DNA of 64,000 nt. Source: Alkalihalobacillus sp. LMS39. GTDB lineage: Bacteria > Bacillota > Bacilli > Bacillales > Bacillaceae_F. Location: contig NZ_CP093300.1 in NCBI RefSeq assembly GCF_022812285.1, positions 1,116,001-1,180,000 of the forward strand, read 5' to 3'. Both the position numbers and the translations under genes were made by a program. This document shows, in pieces, positions 18,288-26,720 of the stretch. Position 1 is the first letter of the stretch. Each line of letters starts with the position of its first letter. The notes under the pieces are model-generated. The model had not been told where the DNA came from. It was given only the letters and a program-made list of their open reading frames with translations, and did not search any database.

Positions 18288-19849
18288 GTAAATTTCATAA
18301 TTTCAATCCTAAGCCACACAAGGATTTCAGGACATGAAAAAAGGAGTACCTCCCCAAAAGTCGAATGAGTAAGTGACCAAACAAACTCTCAGACTGGAGG
18401 AAGACTCCCTATGACCATTATACGACAAGGAAGCCTATTTGAACTACAAGATTTATACGAATTAGAACCTATCCATCGATTTGAAGCTGTATTATCGACG
18501 ATTGATATCTATCCGATATTGAATGTTATTTCTAAAAAAGCCCTTTACGGTGCGCCTGTTCAGCTAAATTATACAGCTATGATTTATTCGCTTGTCGTTA
18601 GGATACTTGAAAGAATTCCAACGATAAAAGACTTAATTAAGCGCCTGAAACATGATTATATGTTCAGATTGGATTGCGGATTCCTTCTATCAGACGCGAT
18701 CCCATCAGAAGCTTCTTATTCAAGAATGGTTTCTAAAATTGAGGAATCGACTATCCTTGAACGTGTACAAGAATTGCTACTTATTCAAGCGATTACCGAA
18801 GGATTTATCACAGATGACACGGTAGCTATTGATGCGACCCATATCGAGGCTCGTGACCAAGCTCCTTCGAAAGAAGAAAAAAAAGTGAATCTAGCAAAGA
18901 AACGTGGACGCAAATCCAACGAAGAGAAGGACAAATGGCTCCAAGAACGAGCTATAAGAGAAGAGAGACTGCCGATTTTTGAGAAAAAGATTGAGGCCCA
19001 ACTTGACTTACCTTTAACTGAATTACGTTCTGTGGCTCCTCTTGACCCTAAGTGGAGGATTAAGAAAAATAGTAAAGGAAGGACGTATTTTGGTTTGGCT
19101 ATAAAGGTCATTTTGCCGTCGGCACGAAAAGTCAATACATCCTTCAGTCTTTCTTTTCTTCTGGAAATATGAATGATGGAAAAGCAGCGCTCCCTTTACT
19201 AAAAGGCATTCAAGAGCGTATTTCTGGCCTAAAGGTTTTTTATATGACGCTTGATGCAGGGTATGATTATCCAGCTATTTATCAACAGATTCATCGCATG
19301 CAGTCTCAATCTGTGATTGCCTATAATAAGAAAAATGAATCGGAGACAGAAGGCTTTGATAAATATTTCGCCCCAACCTGCGTCCGAGAGTTTTCCTATC
19401 GATACGATAGTTTCGACAGTAAGTATGAGACCTTGAAATACACACGACCTAAAGAGTGTAAAAACTGTCCTTTGGCAGAAGATACGTTATGCCAGAAGGT
19501 TTACAAAGTGAAAATTACAACAGATTTGTGGCGCTATACAGCGCCCGCGCGTGGTTCAAATGCATGGAAAACAATTTATAAACAACGAAGTGCAGTAGAA
19601 CGTGTCATCGCTTATCTCAAAGAGTTTTTTCAGTTAAACAATGTGCGATACCGTACAGGAAAACGTGCAAAAGTCCAATTTGATTTGACACATTTAGTAT
19701 ATAACGCAGCGAAGCTAGCTTGCGACCGGATTACCAAAACAATGTCTGAAAAACAGAGTCTTAAGACAGCTTAATCAAAATTTTTAAATCAATGAACTAA
19801 ATTGGGTACTAATAATATTCTAGAGTTAGGCTTTATGAAATTGATTCAA
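18284..19849 (+). mobile_element. IS1182-like insertion sequence
   Basis: About 1.57 kb, bounded by related ends: TTGAGTAAATTTCATAA at 18284-18300 and the complement of 19833-19849, matching at 15 of 17 positions. It contains one transposase gene with a frameshift. No target duplication is evident, and the epimerase gene it interrupts does not continue on the right, so a deletion probably accompanied or followed insertion. Confidence 0.7.
18411..19774 (+). pseudogene. IS1182-family transposase, one frameshift
   Basis: The N-terminal part (18411-19100) has FELQDLYELEPIHRFE and the first catalytic Asp in VAIDATHIEARD. The C-terminal part (from about 19100 to 19774) has FYMTLDAGYDYPAIY (second Asp), the Cys cluster CKNCPLAEDTLC and KQRSAVERVIAYLKEFF with the catalytic Glu. 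Between them, near 19092-19110, one base shifts the frame: the expected YKGHFAVGTKSQYILQSFF is readable only in the second frame. The family is usually ~450 residues, agreeing with the summed pieces. A single frameshift could in principle be a programmed slip, but no clear slippery signal is seen. Confidence 0.8.
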
Positions 19850-19860
19850 TTATTTTTATA

Positions 19861-20007
19861 TTGACAATTTTTTAATAAATATATTGATGCTTGTTACACT
19901 AGCATCAGTCTTTAACACTAGAATCTTACTACAACAATATATGAATTCTAAAACGTTACACTTAAATAATCCTAATATTTTTTAGAATGTTGGGATTCCT
20001 TTTTTTG
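19861..20007 (+). ncRNA. Candidate small RNA with hairpin and terminator
   Basis: A TTGACA box at 19861 is followed by a hairpin (GATGCT 19886-19891 with AGCATC 19901-19906) and, 60 bases on, an intrinsic terminator (arms 19968-19979 and 19986-19997, then seven T). No convincing ORF lies between. A -10 box at good spacing is not clear. It could be a plasmid-type counter-transcript or just a leader remnant. Confidence 0.3.
19968..20007 (+). terminator. Rho-independent terminator
   Basis: Arms AATCCTAATATT and AATGTTGGGATT (two G-T pairs) are followed by CCTTTTTTT. Confidence 0.65.
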
Positions 20008-20033
20008 TATTGTAATAATAAACAAAATTCAAT

Positions 20034-20267
20034 TTGGCGGTAGCACTACGGACTATAAGAAAATAAAGTACGCTTTCTAACAGTCCCTACGTGTCGCATC
20101 GGCATTAAATGGACCGATAACACGGTCTGTAAGGCTCATACTTCGCCGACATTCCGTAAGTTCCTGTTCCATTTGCGGTTCCCGCCATACCGAACGAGTC
20201 GAAAAGCATTTGTAGGTATTACAAAGTATGCATTCCTACAAGCCATAATCCTACCTTGTAGGAATGC
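20034..20267. other. GC-richer structured noncoding block
   Basis: This stretch has no supported ORF yet is visibly richer in G+C than its AT-rich surroundings and full of short dyads: GGACCG/CGGTCT near 20110, and a perfect 13-bp stem GCATTCCTACAAG/CTTGTAGGAATGC at 20230-20267. Such sequence fits a structured RNA or a replication or transfer origin of a plasmid-like element; nearby genes look plasmid/ICE-like. I cannot decide which. Confidence 0.3.
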
Positions 20268-20431
20268 CTAATACGTTCCCTCTAATATTACGGACACTTA
20301 CCTTATTAATTATTTAGACAGAGTTTATAATGATAAAGTATTACTGATGATTACTAAAAAGAAATGAAAATTGTTTCAAAATAGTGAAGAAGATACATTT
20401 TTATATGTTATATAATCGGCTATAATGTAAG

Positions 20432-20506
20432 TGATACTCTTTGTACTAGAGTATTGAACATTACCTACTAATAGCTCCGATTATTCATCGGAGTATTTTT
20501 TTTTTT
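20432..20506 (+). promoter_or_regulatory. Short leader with two hairpins ending in a terminator
   Basis: TATAAT boxes at 20411 and 20421 precede a ~75-base stretch with a hairpin (ATACTCT/AGAGTAT) and then a terminator (CTCCGAT 20475-20481, ATCGGAG 20487-20493, twelve T). It stops just before the next gene, the layout of an attenuator. Confidence 0.4.
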
Positions 20507-20529
20507 ATAGTGTTTAAACACTATAAAAA
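20502..20529. promoter_or_regulatory. Perfect 28-bp palindrome before DUF6075-like gene
   Basis: TTTTTATAGTGTTT followed by its exact complement, centred between 20515 and 20516, overlapping the terminator T-run and lying 17 bases upstream of the ATG at 20546. It is a good candidate operator for a dimeric regulator, possibly the RHH-like protein encoded next door (inference). Confidence 0.45.
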
Positions 20530-20545
20530 TTGGGAGGAATATAAA

Positions 20546-20946
20546 ATGAATGTAAAATTTTTAAACGATGCTCATAAGGATGTTTATATGGATTTTAGAG
20601 TGAATAAAATGGCTCAGCATTACAGAAATAACAGAGGATATTATCTGTAGTTTATCTTTTATGCGGTAATAAAGAGTTATATAGCAAGGCAAGTAAGTAT
20701 TTCAAAGGGGTAGATGGTTCTTTTCGTTCAGAGGATATGCTTGCAGCGGAGGATTTTAGTTCTGGATTGCGTACATTGGCAAAGTTAGCTGTGAATTTGT
20801 TTAATAATAATGAGGAAGTATCTGCATTGGATTTAGTTGGTAATTTGGATGATGAGAATTTCACGTTAGCTCTCAGCGCCATTAAATTAAGAAAATACGG
20901 AATCGATACAGATTATACTGAAACTGAAGAAAAGTTATACATGTAA
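20546..20946 (+). pseudogene. DUF6075-like protein, frameshifted
   Basis: ATG 20546 behind GGGAGGAA reads MNVKFLNDAHKDVYMDF, the typical opening of DUF6075 proteins, and stops at TAG near 20648. Shifting frame around 20640 restores the family core, LSVVYLLCGNKELYSKASKYF, then SSGLRTLAKLAVNLFNN and LDDENFTLALSAIKLRKYG, to the TAA at 20944-20946. DUF6075 proteins occur in Firmicutes plasmids and prophages near recombination genes; function is unknown. One frameshift inactivates it unless the downstream part is translated alone from an internal start. Confidence 0.55.
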
Positions 20947-20981
20947 AACCTAAATGTAGATAAAAGAAGTTGGGGTTAGGT

Positions 20982-21737
20982 ATGTTAAAACAAACATCTT
21001 TTAATTTATTTGAAGACCAGGTCAAACAATATAAAAATCTTGTCGATAAATCCGTACAATCAAAAATTTTGCGTAACTTTATTTTAAATGATTTTATGTT
21101 ACCTCAAGACTTGTCTGTTGTAATGGAACAAGGTGAAAGAAATATGAAGGTAGAATTATTTGCTTTTGACCAAGATACAAATACGAAATTGAATCAACTA
21201 ATTAAAGATATAGAAAGTCAAGGTTTTAAAGCCAATCGCTCTTTGCTTATGCGGTATATTTTAGATCAACTAATTAGAAAGTTAGAAACAACTGATATTC
21301 CGGTAAGTGAGAGGAAGGTACATTTATCATCTTATTATTTTGAAAAAGGCACAAAAGATTTATTAAATCAGTTTGCGGTATTTCGGGACCGGAATTTACT
21401 CATTGAACGGTTTATCATTGAAGAATATAAGCCTAATAAGAATATCACGCTTTTGTTAGAAAAGCCTGAAGATCCTGAAGCGATACGGATTGGAATATCC
21501 AATAATGCAATTGGTATATTAGACGAATTTGTAAAAGAGCTTAATGTTAAAGGTGTGACAAGAACAGCTTTAATGCGTGATGTTTGTAATCAACTCATTG
21601 GTAAGATAACGAATAGGGATGCAGCTAAAATTATTGTTGATCGTCGCTTAGTTACTGTCATAAAGGAATATACAGAAGTATATGGCCAAGATAATACTAT
21701 TGCAAAGTTAAAAGAGTATCTAAAAGCAAAGGAGTAG
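20982..21737 (+). CDS. Protein with four ribbon-helix-helix-like repeats
   Basis: The start is set at ATG 20982 (251 residues); a weak GGTTAGGT precedes it. The protein reads as a chain of similar units: a short strand followed by two helices. These are FNLFEDQVKQYKNLVDK...ILRNFILNDF, VELFAFDQDTNTKLNQLI...RSLLMRYILDQLI, VHLSSYYFEKGTKDLL...NLLIERFIIEEY, and RIGISNNAIGILDEFV...RTALMRDVCNQLIGK. This strand-helix-helix pattern is that of RHH DNA-binding proteins, but repeated in one chain. It may be a DNA-binding or segregation protein of a plasmid-like element. No named family is recognised. The next ORF starts five bases downstream. Confidence 0.6.
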   Translation: MLKQTSFNLFEDQVKQYKNLVDKSVQSKILRNFILNDFMLPQDLSVVMEQGERNMKVELFAFDQDTNTKLNQLIKDIESQGFKANRSLLMRYILDQLIRKLETTDIPVSERKVHLSSYYFEKGTKDLLNQFAVFRDRNLLIERFIIEEYKPNKNITLLLEKPEDPEAIRIGISNNAIGILDEFVKELNVKGVTRTALMRDVCNQLIGKITNRDAAKIIVDRRLVTVIKEYTEVYGQDNTIAKLKEYLKAKE

Positions 21738-21742
21738 TTAAA

Positions 21743-21952
21743 TTGAGGTTATCTGAAATAAATAATGAGTATGAAACTATAATGGACTCTAATAGTTCTC
21801 CAGATAGTAAAGCTCTGAAATTAGTTGAAGTAATGACCCAGATGGAAGGTTTTTATAAGATTCCAATGTTGCGGAATCCAGAATGGGAGAAAGAGAATAA
21901 ATCTGTTATTGCTATGTATAGAAACATTTCAAGAAGTCGCTTTATGGAATAG
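21743..21952 (+). CDS. Small hypothetical protein
   Basis: A 69-residue protein from TTG 21743, five bases after the RHH-like gene and preceded by AAGGAG inside that gene's end, so translation is likely coupled. It begins MRLSEINNEYETIM and is soluble and mostly helical. It contains no recognised motif. Small helical proteins of this kind are common beside plasmid maintenance genes. Confidence 0.5.
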   Translation: MRLSEINNEYETIMDSNSSPDSKALKLVEVMTQMEGFYKIPMLRNPEWEKENKSVIAMYRNISRSRFME

Positions 21953-22049
21953 GAGATTTCAAGAGTTATTAATCTGGAAATGTAATAAAAAGTAAAAAAT
22001 CTTCTTTTTATGTTAAGATGTAGTTATTAATTTCAATCCGAAAGGAACG

Positions 22050-22250
22050 ATGGTAATGGATAAATACAGTATTGCTAATACCACAAAAGCAGAAAGAGAA
22101 AAGTTAGTCGCTGATGCAGTAGCAATGAATTTATTGGGAGCTGAACTGTTAACCAAGGAAAATCGATCCTTATTGCAAAGATATGTTGATGGTGAAATGG
22201 AACTCGATGAACTACGAAAAACAATAATTGATAAATATAAAAAACACTGA
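22050..22250 (+). CDS. VbhA-like antitoxin domain protein
   Basis: The 66-residue protein (ATG 22050, alternative ATG 22056; SD AAAGGAA) resembles the VbhA antitoxin fold. A helical segment REKLVADAVAMNLLGAELLT is followed by the typical closing pattern RYVDGEMELDELRKTI (family: y..Gei..eel). VbhA-type antitoxins inhibit Fic AMP-transferases encoded next to them. No Fic domain (HPFxxGNGR) is visible in the window, so this is an orphan or part of another regulatory use. Confidence is limited by the small size. Confidence 0.5.
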   Translation: MVMDKYSIANTTKAEREKLVADAVAMNLLGAELLTKENRSLLQRYVDGEMELDELRKTIIDKYKKH

Positions 22251-22822
22251 TAAATATTCCAAACACAATACAAACATTATCTCATAAATGGAATAAAATA
22301 ATACATATAAGATATCTAAAAAATTTTGAAGATAAGTATTAACCCAAAACCTTAAAATAAAAACTTAGATTATCTATGGGACTAGCAGCGTATCAGATTT
22401 GATAAACCATTCTACTTCAAAAAGGTTTAGAATCGTTAACAACTCCTAAAGGCTGCAACGTACGCCTGATATTTCTTATAAACGTAAGCGTCAAATAACG
22501 TCAACATTTTAAGTAGATTTTGAGATACAAAAATCTCTTCAAATCAATTTTTGAGGAGATTTTTTATGTCCAAAAATCAAAACACAGAATGGCATACTAA
22601 AAGGAAACATTGGAATATATAGATGTGATTGTGAAAAAAATGATACTTTACTTAGAAATGATCTGAAGTATTCCGATAATCAAAGTTATTTGCTTGTTTC
22701 TAGTCCCTATTTGTCTTTCTGCACGATGAAATTTCATAAATTTGGAAGGTGAAGTTATGTTTAATATAAATTAAAATAAAATTGTAGAATTGAAAAAATA
22801 TTACATCTATGGAGGAGCAAAA
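22251..22822. other. Gene-free stretch with one terminator and a repeat trace
   Basis: No ORF with a credible ribosome binding site is seen except possibly an 18-codon one at 22566. Near 22485 the sequence GTAAGCGTCAAATA matches one arm of the 56-bp palindrome found elsewhere, but the rest is absent, so it may be a relic copy. A terminator lies at 22532-22565. Confidence 0.4.
22532..22565 (+). terminator. Rho-independent terminator
   Basis: AATCTC pairs with GAGATT across a 17-base loop and is followed by a T-run. Confidence 0.5.
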
Positions 22823-23332
22823 ATGGAAAAGGAATTCAAAAATTTGGAACAGTTTAATTTGAAAGAGTTTATTAAGTTCGTATTAGAATATGAAGAAGAG
22901 TTAATGAATCCAAGTGTCTTTAGTTTTAAAAATATATCCAAGGTTGATGACGATGAAATGGTTCACTATGATGTCGAACAAATTATGAACGACTTAATAA
23001 AGGGTGGAAAATATGTATATGTAAATTTCTCTTCAAGTAGAATAGATAAAGAAATAGATTGTATAGACGGAGAATCTTATTTATTCTTAGAAGAAGACGA
23101 AGTTGAAGATTATTTTTATGATGAAGAGAGTGTTCCGGAATCCTTCCAACCAATTAAAGATTTACCTATTTATGAAGATTCTTCTGCTGGGTACCTTCTA
23201 AAATATACTAATGAAGTTCTTATCATTCAATCAGCGATCGTTAATATCGATTCCGTAGAACCCCTGCTAGATATGGAAATACTAGATGGACCAATGGATA
23301 AGTTTCTAAGGCAGTTTATAGTTGAAGAATAA
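22823..23332 (+). CDS. Acidic hypothetical protein
   Basis: The start is placed at ATG 22823 because TGGAGGAGC lies ten bases upstream; this gives 169 residues (MEKEFKNLEQ...). The protein is strongly acidic, with runs such as FLEEDEVEDYFYDEE, and has no membrane segment. No family is recognised. It stands directly in front of the NERD-helicase gene but with a 100-base gap. Its acidity would suit an inhibitor, immunity protein or DNA mimic (inference only). Confidence 0.55.
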   Translation: MEKEFKNLEQFNLKEFIKFVLEYEEELMNPSVFSFKNISKVDDDEMVHYDVEQIMNDLIKGGKYVYVNFSSSRIDKEIDCIDGESYLFLEEDEVEDYFYDEESVPESFQPIKDLPIYEDSSAGYLLKYTNEVLIIQSAIVNIDSVEPLLDMEILDGPMDKFLRQFIVEE

Positions 23333-23431
23333 AATTGTAATAATTTCAAACTAGATTTTTTAAATATTCCATCTTATTACAGACAACCTATTATATAGAA
23401 TAAGCAATTACTTTTAAAGGTGGGCAAAAAA

Positions 23432-25081
23432 ATGGCAAAGATGGTTCCTGATATATTGCCGGAAACAATTAGTAATAATGGAGAACGTTTTTTTTATGAA
23501 AAATCTCGAGAGCTCCCGGATTCTTACACAGTATTTTATTCTTATAAGTATGCCCTTGAGGATAATCGAGACGACCCTTATGGACTGAGAGAAGCAGACT
23601 TTGTCATTGTACACGAGAAACTTGGTTTTGCAGTAATTGAAGTGAAAGAAGGAGACATCCACTATTTTAATGGAGTTTGGCAAGAAGTAAGTGCCGGTGA
23701 ATATAAGACACTGAGAAAGGACCCAATTAAACAAGCACGGGATGCAATGTTTTCCATATTGAATCGGTATAAGAAATTAAATGATAGAGACTTTCCGCTA
23801 AATTTCAGGTATGCATTATGCTTTCCAGATACCGTTCGTAAATCGGGTTATTTGCCAGAGGATTTAAATGAAAACAGCTGTTGGTCTTACGAAGAACTTA
23901 TGAATTTAGAAGATAGCTTTAAAAGTATGTTTGCTAATGTAGATACACGTTCACCAAGAGAAGCAACTGGAAACCTTATAAAAAAAGTGTTGTCACCTTC
24001 GTTCCGTATGTATTCTACTTTGGATGACAGACTAAATTTACTACACAGTCGCTCCGAAATTATACTAACCGAAGAACAGGAAAGAATAATTGAAGAAACA
24101 GAGGAAGACGATCGAAAGATATTCTTCGGTGCTGCTGGTACAGGGAAAACCTTTATAGCTATGAAAAAAGCAATGGATTTAGCTATAGAGGGAAAAAAAG
24201 TGTTGTTAACCTGTTATAACAAACAATTAGTAAATTTACTTAAAAAGCACTGTGAACATGAGAATATTATTATCAATAATTTTCATGATTTCTTACTTAA
24301 TGTCCTAAACAACAACAAAATGGTATTAAATACACCAAAGGATAAGCGCCTATTTTATGATGAAACACTTCCAGATACAGTCTTTGATTTATATAGCATA
24401 AAAAGCGAAGATGAGAAATTTGATGCAATTCTTGTAGACGAAGGTCAAGATTTTAATGAGAACTGGTTTATATGCTTAGATGAAATGCTAAAAAAAGATG
24501 GTCAGTTCTATATCTTTGCTGACCGTCATCAAAACTTGTTTGGAAATGGACTTAATGCTTTAAAAGTTTTTGAAATGTCTAAGCAAAAGCTGACCATCAA
24601 TTTACGAAATACCCAAAGAATAAATGAGTGGACACAACCACTGATTGAGAACACAAAGCTACGATATCGAATTACTGGCGGGGACCCGGTTGATTATGTT
24701 TCATGGAGTGACCCAACAGAAGAAAAACGGTTAATCCAAAAGGAAATAAATAAACTTGTAAGCCAAGGGCTCTCGCCAAACAGAATTACTATCTTATCGC
24801 CATACAAAAAGGAAAATAGTTGCTTAAAGGATACAGACCGCCTTGGAGATGGCTCTTGGAAACTTTATTCCCTTGCTGATGGAAGAAGAGATGGAATAGC
24901 ATTTAGTACCATAAGGGCATTTAAAGGTTTGGAAGCTGATGTAGTTTTTATTATTGGAGTAAAGGAAAACAGCCGAGTTTGTACCTCAACAGATCTATAT
25001 GTAGGGGGGACAAGGGCTCGTTTCCTTCTTAAAATATTTCATGAGAAGGGATGGACCTTTAACGACTTGTTAAATAGTTAA
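23432..25081 (+). CDS. NERD-nuclease domain fused to superfamily I helicase
   Basis: ATG 23432 follows AAAGGTGGGC. Residues about 1-130 form a NERD-type PD-(D/E)XK domain: GERFFYEKSRELPD, then READFVIVHEKLGFAVIEVKEG, with D, E and K of the active site. From about residue 230 a UvrD-like helicase follows: Walker A FFGAAGTGKTFIAM, Walker B VDEGQDFNENW, ADRHQNLFG, LTINLRNTQRINEW, and the closing motif ISTIRAFKGLEADVVFI-type segment (as AFSTIRAFKGLEADV). The 549-residue NERD-helicase architecture is known from anti-phage gene neighbourhoods. It is followed by its own terminator, so it is probably a single-gene unit. It is intact. Confidence 0.8.
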   Translation: MAKMVPDILPETISNNGERFFYEKSRELPDSYTVFYSYKYALEDNRDDPYGLREADFVIVHEKLGFAVIEVKEGDIHYFNGVWQEVSAGEYKTLRKDPIKQARDAMFSILNRYKKLNDRDFPLNFRYALCFPDTVRKSGYLPEDLNENSCWSYEELMNLEDSFKSMFANVDTRSPREATGNLIKKVLSPSFRMYSTLDDRLNLLHSRSEIILTEEQERIIEETEEDDRKIFFGAAGTGKTFIAMKKAMDLAIEGKKVLLTCYNKQLVNLLKKHCEHENIIINNFHDFLLNVLNNNKMVLNTPKDKRLFYDETLPDTVFDLYSIKSEDEKFDAILVDEGQDFNENWFICLDEMLKKDGQFYIFADRHQNLFGNGLNALKVFEMSKQKLTINLRNTQRINEWTQPLIENTKLRYRITGGDPVDYVSWSDPTEEKRLIQKEINKLVSQGLSPNRITILSPYKKENSCLKDTDRLGDGSWKLYSLADGRRDGIAFSTIRAFKGLEADVVFIIGVKENSRVCTSTDLYVGGTRARFLLKIFHEKGWTFNDLLNS

Positions 25082-25123
25082 TGAAGAGTACTGTTGCCTA
25101 TAATTTGCACTTTGTACATTTAA

Positions 25124-25153
25124 GCCACTGAATATAATCCAGTGGCTTTTTTT
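25124..25153 (+). terminator. Terminator of NERD-helicase gene
   Basis: Perfect GCCACTG/CAGTGGC stem with a nine-base loop and seven T residues. Confidence 0.85.
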
Positions 25154-25630
25154 GTTCTTGCTATCATTTTTAAATAATTGGATTTTAACACTTCTTTTTT
25201 CTGCATCTGCCAAACAATTGATACTCTTGCTTATCCTATCCTCAATCAAGAAACAGGCGTTCTCCAATTTTTTTATCTATATCAGCTGAAGCAAGTTGAT
25301 TGATTAAAAGGATTTCAAGGGATTTGTAAAGACAATCACTTTGACCGAATCATGCAGATTGTTCATACAAATTTTTAACAAGCAAAGCAAATGGACGGTC
25401 CGATATTGGTAGAGAGCTGATAAACTTGAAAAAATCGAGTTAGTGTTAAATAAGTTGAATATGGACCTAATGACGGAATATCCAAAGAAGAGTTCCGTCA
25501 CTTTTTTATGGAAGAAACTACTTGTCTATTACCTGTAATTATTTTTGGATTTCTACCACGAACTGTCATAAATATAGTAAAATAGACATTGATAGATTCT
25601 ATTAGATGGAAATTAGAGGTGAATAAATAT
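25154..25630. other. Noncoding stretch with decayed minus-strand coding traces
   Basis: Minus-strand reading between about 25460 and 25100 gives a broken frame (FKFISSLPISDRPFALLVKN, then KSLEILLINQLASADIDKK) interrupted by stops. It could be the remains of a gene; I do not recognise the family. Just upstream of the ZorA-like gene, TATAGTAAAAT near 25571-25581 could serve as a -10 region. Confidence 0.3.
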
Positions 25631-26482
25631 ATGACTTTTATGTTTGATATATTTAAAGGTTTCTTTACATGGATTGAATCCATTGGGCTAGATACCTTCA
25701 CATCCTTTTATATGCTCTTCCAGGGTGTGTTTTTTTTAGTGGTTTTTGTTATCTGGGGGGTTGTAAAAGTTGGAAGAGAGAAAAAACAATTAAATGGGTT
25801 ACGCAAGAAGATTGAAGGATTGAACCGAACAAACCAAGATGATGTAGCAAAGGCGGAACGAGAAATTAGCTCGTTCTTTTCAGAAGCGCCTCCTTCTAAA
25901 TTTAAAGAGTTGTGGGAGCGTTATGAGCGTCGGTCAAAAGATAAGAATGAGGATGAACGAATTCAAGTTGAACCATTTTTCGGTTTTGACATTATGAATC
26001 ACCAAATGGGTTATCGTTCGCTACTCGATTTGATGTCTGGACTGCATATTAGTATTGGGGTTCTTGGGACATTCGTAGGTCTTTCAGCAGGATTATCCAT
26101 GTTGAAAATTGATGGCGGTTCTGAAGTGTTGAGTGAGGGAATTACAGGACTTATTAGTGGGATGGAGGTTGCATTCTACACGTCTGTCTTTGGTGTTGCT
26201 TTATCTCTTTTATGGACGTTCATTGATAAGTTAAACCAAGGAAAGTTGGAAGAACATATTGATTGGCATGCTGAGAAATTGGATTATTTATTAAATACCG
26301 ATGATGAAGAGTTGTTTTTAAATCGACTTGATAAAGTAACAAAGAGTCAAGCAGATCACATGAAAACGCTCTTAACAGATGCATTTGAATCAGCGATGAA
26401 ACCAGTTGTTCAAAGTTTTCAGCAATCAAACCAAGGGATTAAAGAGTCTTTCTCTCAAATGATTGAGCAATTCGTCATTTGA
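25631..26482 (+). pseudogene. ZorA-like MotA/TolQ/ExbB channel protein, truncated
   Basis: The start is at ATG 25631 behind AGAGGTG (283 residues). There is a first membrane segment (MLFQGVFFLVVFVIWGVV), a cytoplasmic part, then the paired segments typical of MotA/TolQ channels: MSGLHISIGVLGTFVGLSAGL and GMEVAFYTSVFGVALSLLWT. The conserved LGTFVGLSxGL matches ZorA of the Zorya anti-phage system. ZorA normally continues into a long coiled-coil tail of several hundred residues; here it ends soon after HMKTLLTDAFESAMKPVVQ. No ZorB (OmpA-type partner) follows. I therefore read it as a 3'-truncated remnant, though a naturally short variant is possible. Confidence 0.65.
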
Positions 26483-26720
26483 GGGGTTAGTGAAAATTAC
26501 TCAGGTGTTATCTTTCTAGGATCTGAAAGAACTAGATTTTTGCAAAATAACGGTAACAATGATATGCAGGGAAATTGTCACGTTAATATAGTAAAAACGT
26601 AATTGTTTACAAAAATTACAATTTGCTATATGAGAGATGTCTATTGGTAATTATTTTATATAATAGTACTATGTGATATTCCAAAAGTTTATATATTTTT
26701 TCAGCAAAGGCGGTAATATT

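Noticed and set aside
19092-19172. Programmed frameshift in the IS1182-like transposase
   Set aside because: No slippery heptamer with a downstream structure is evident, and other elements in the window are broken by plain indels.
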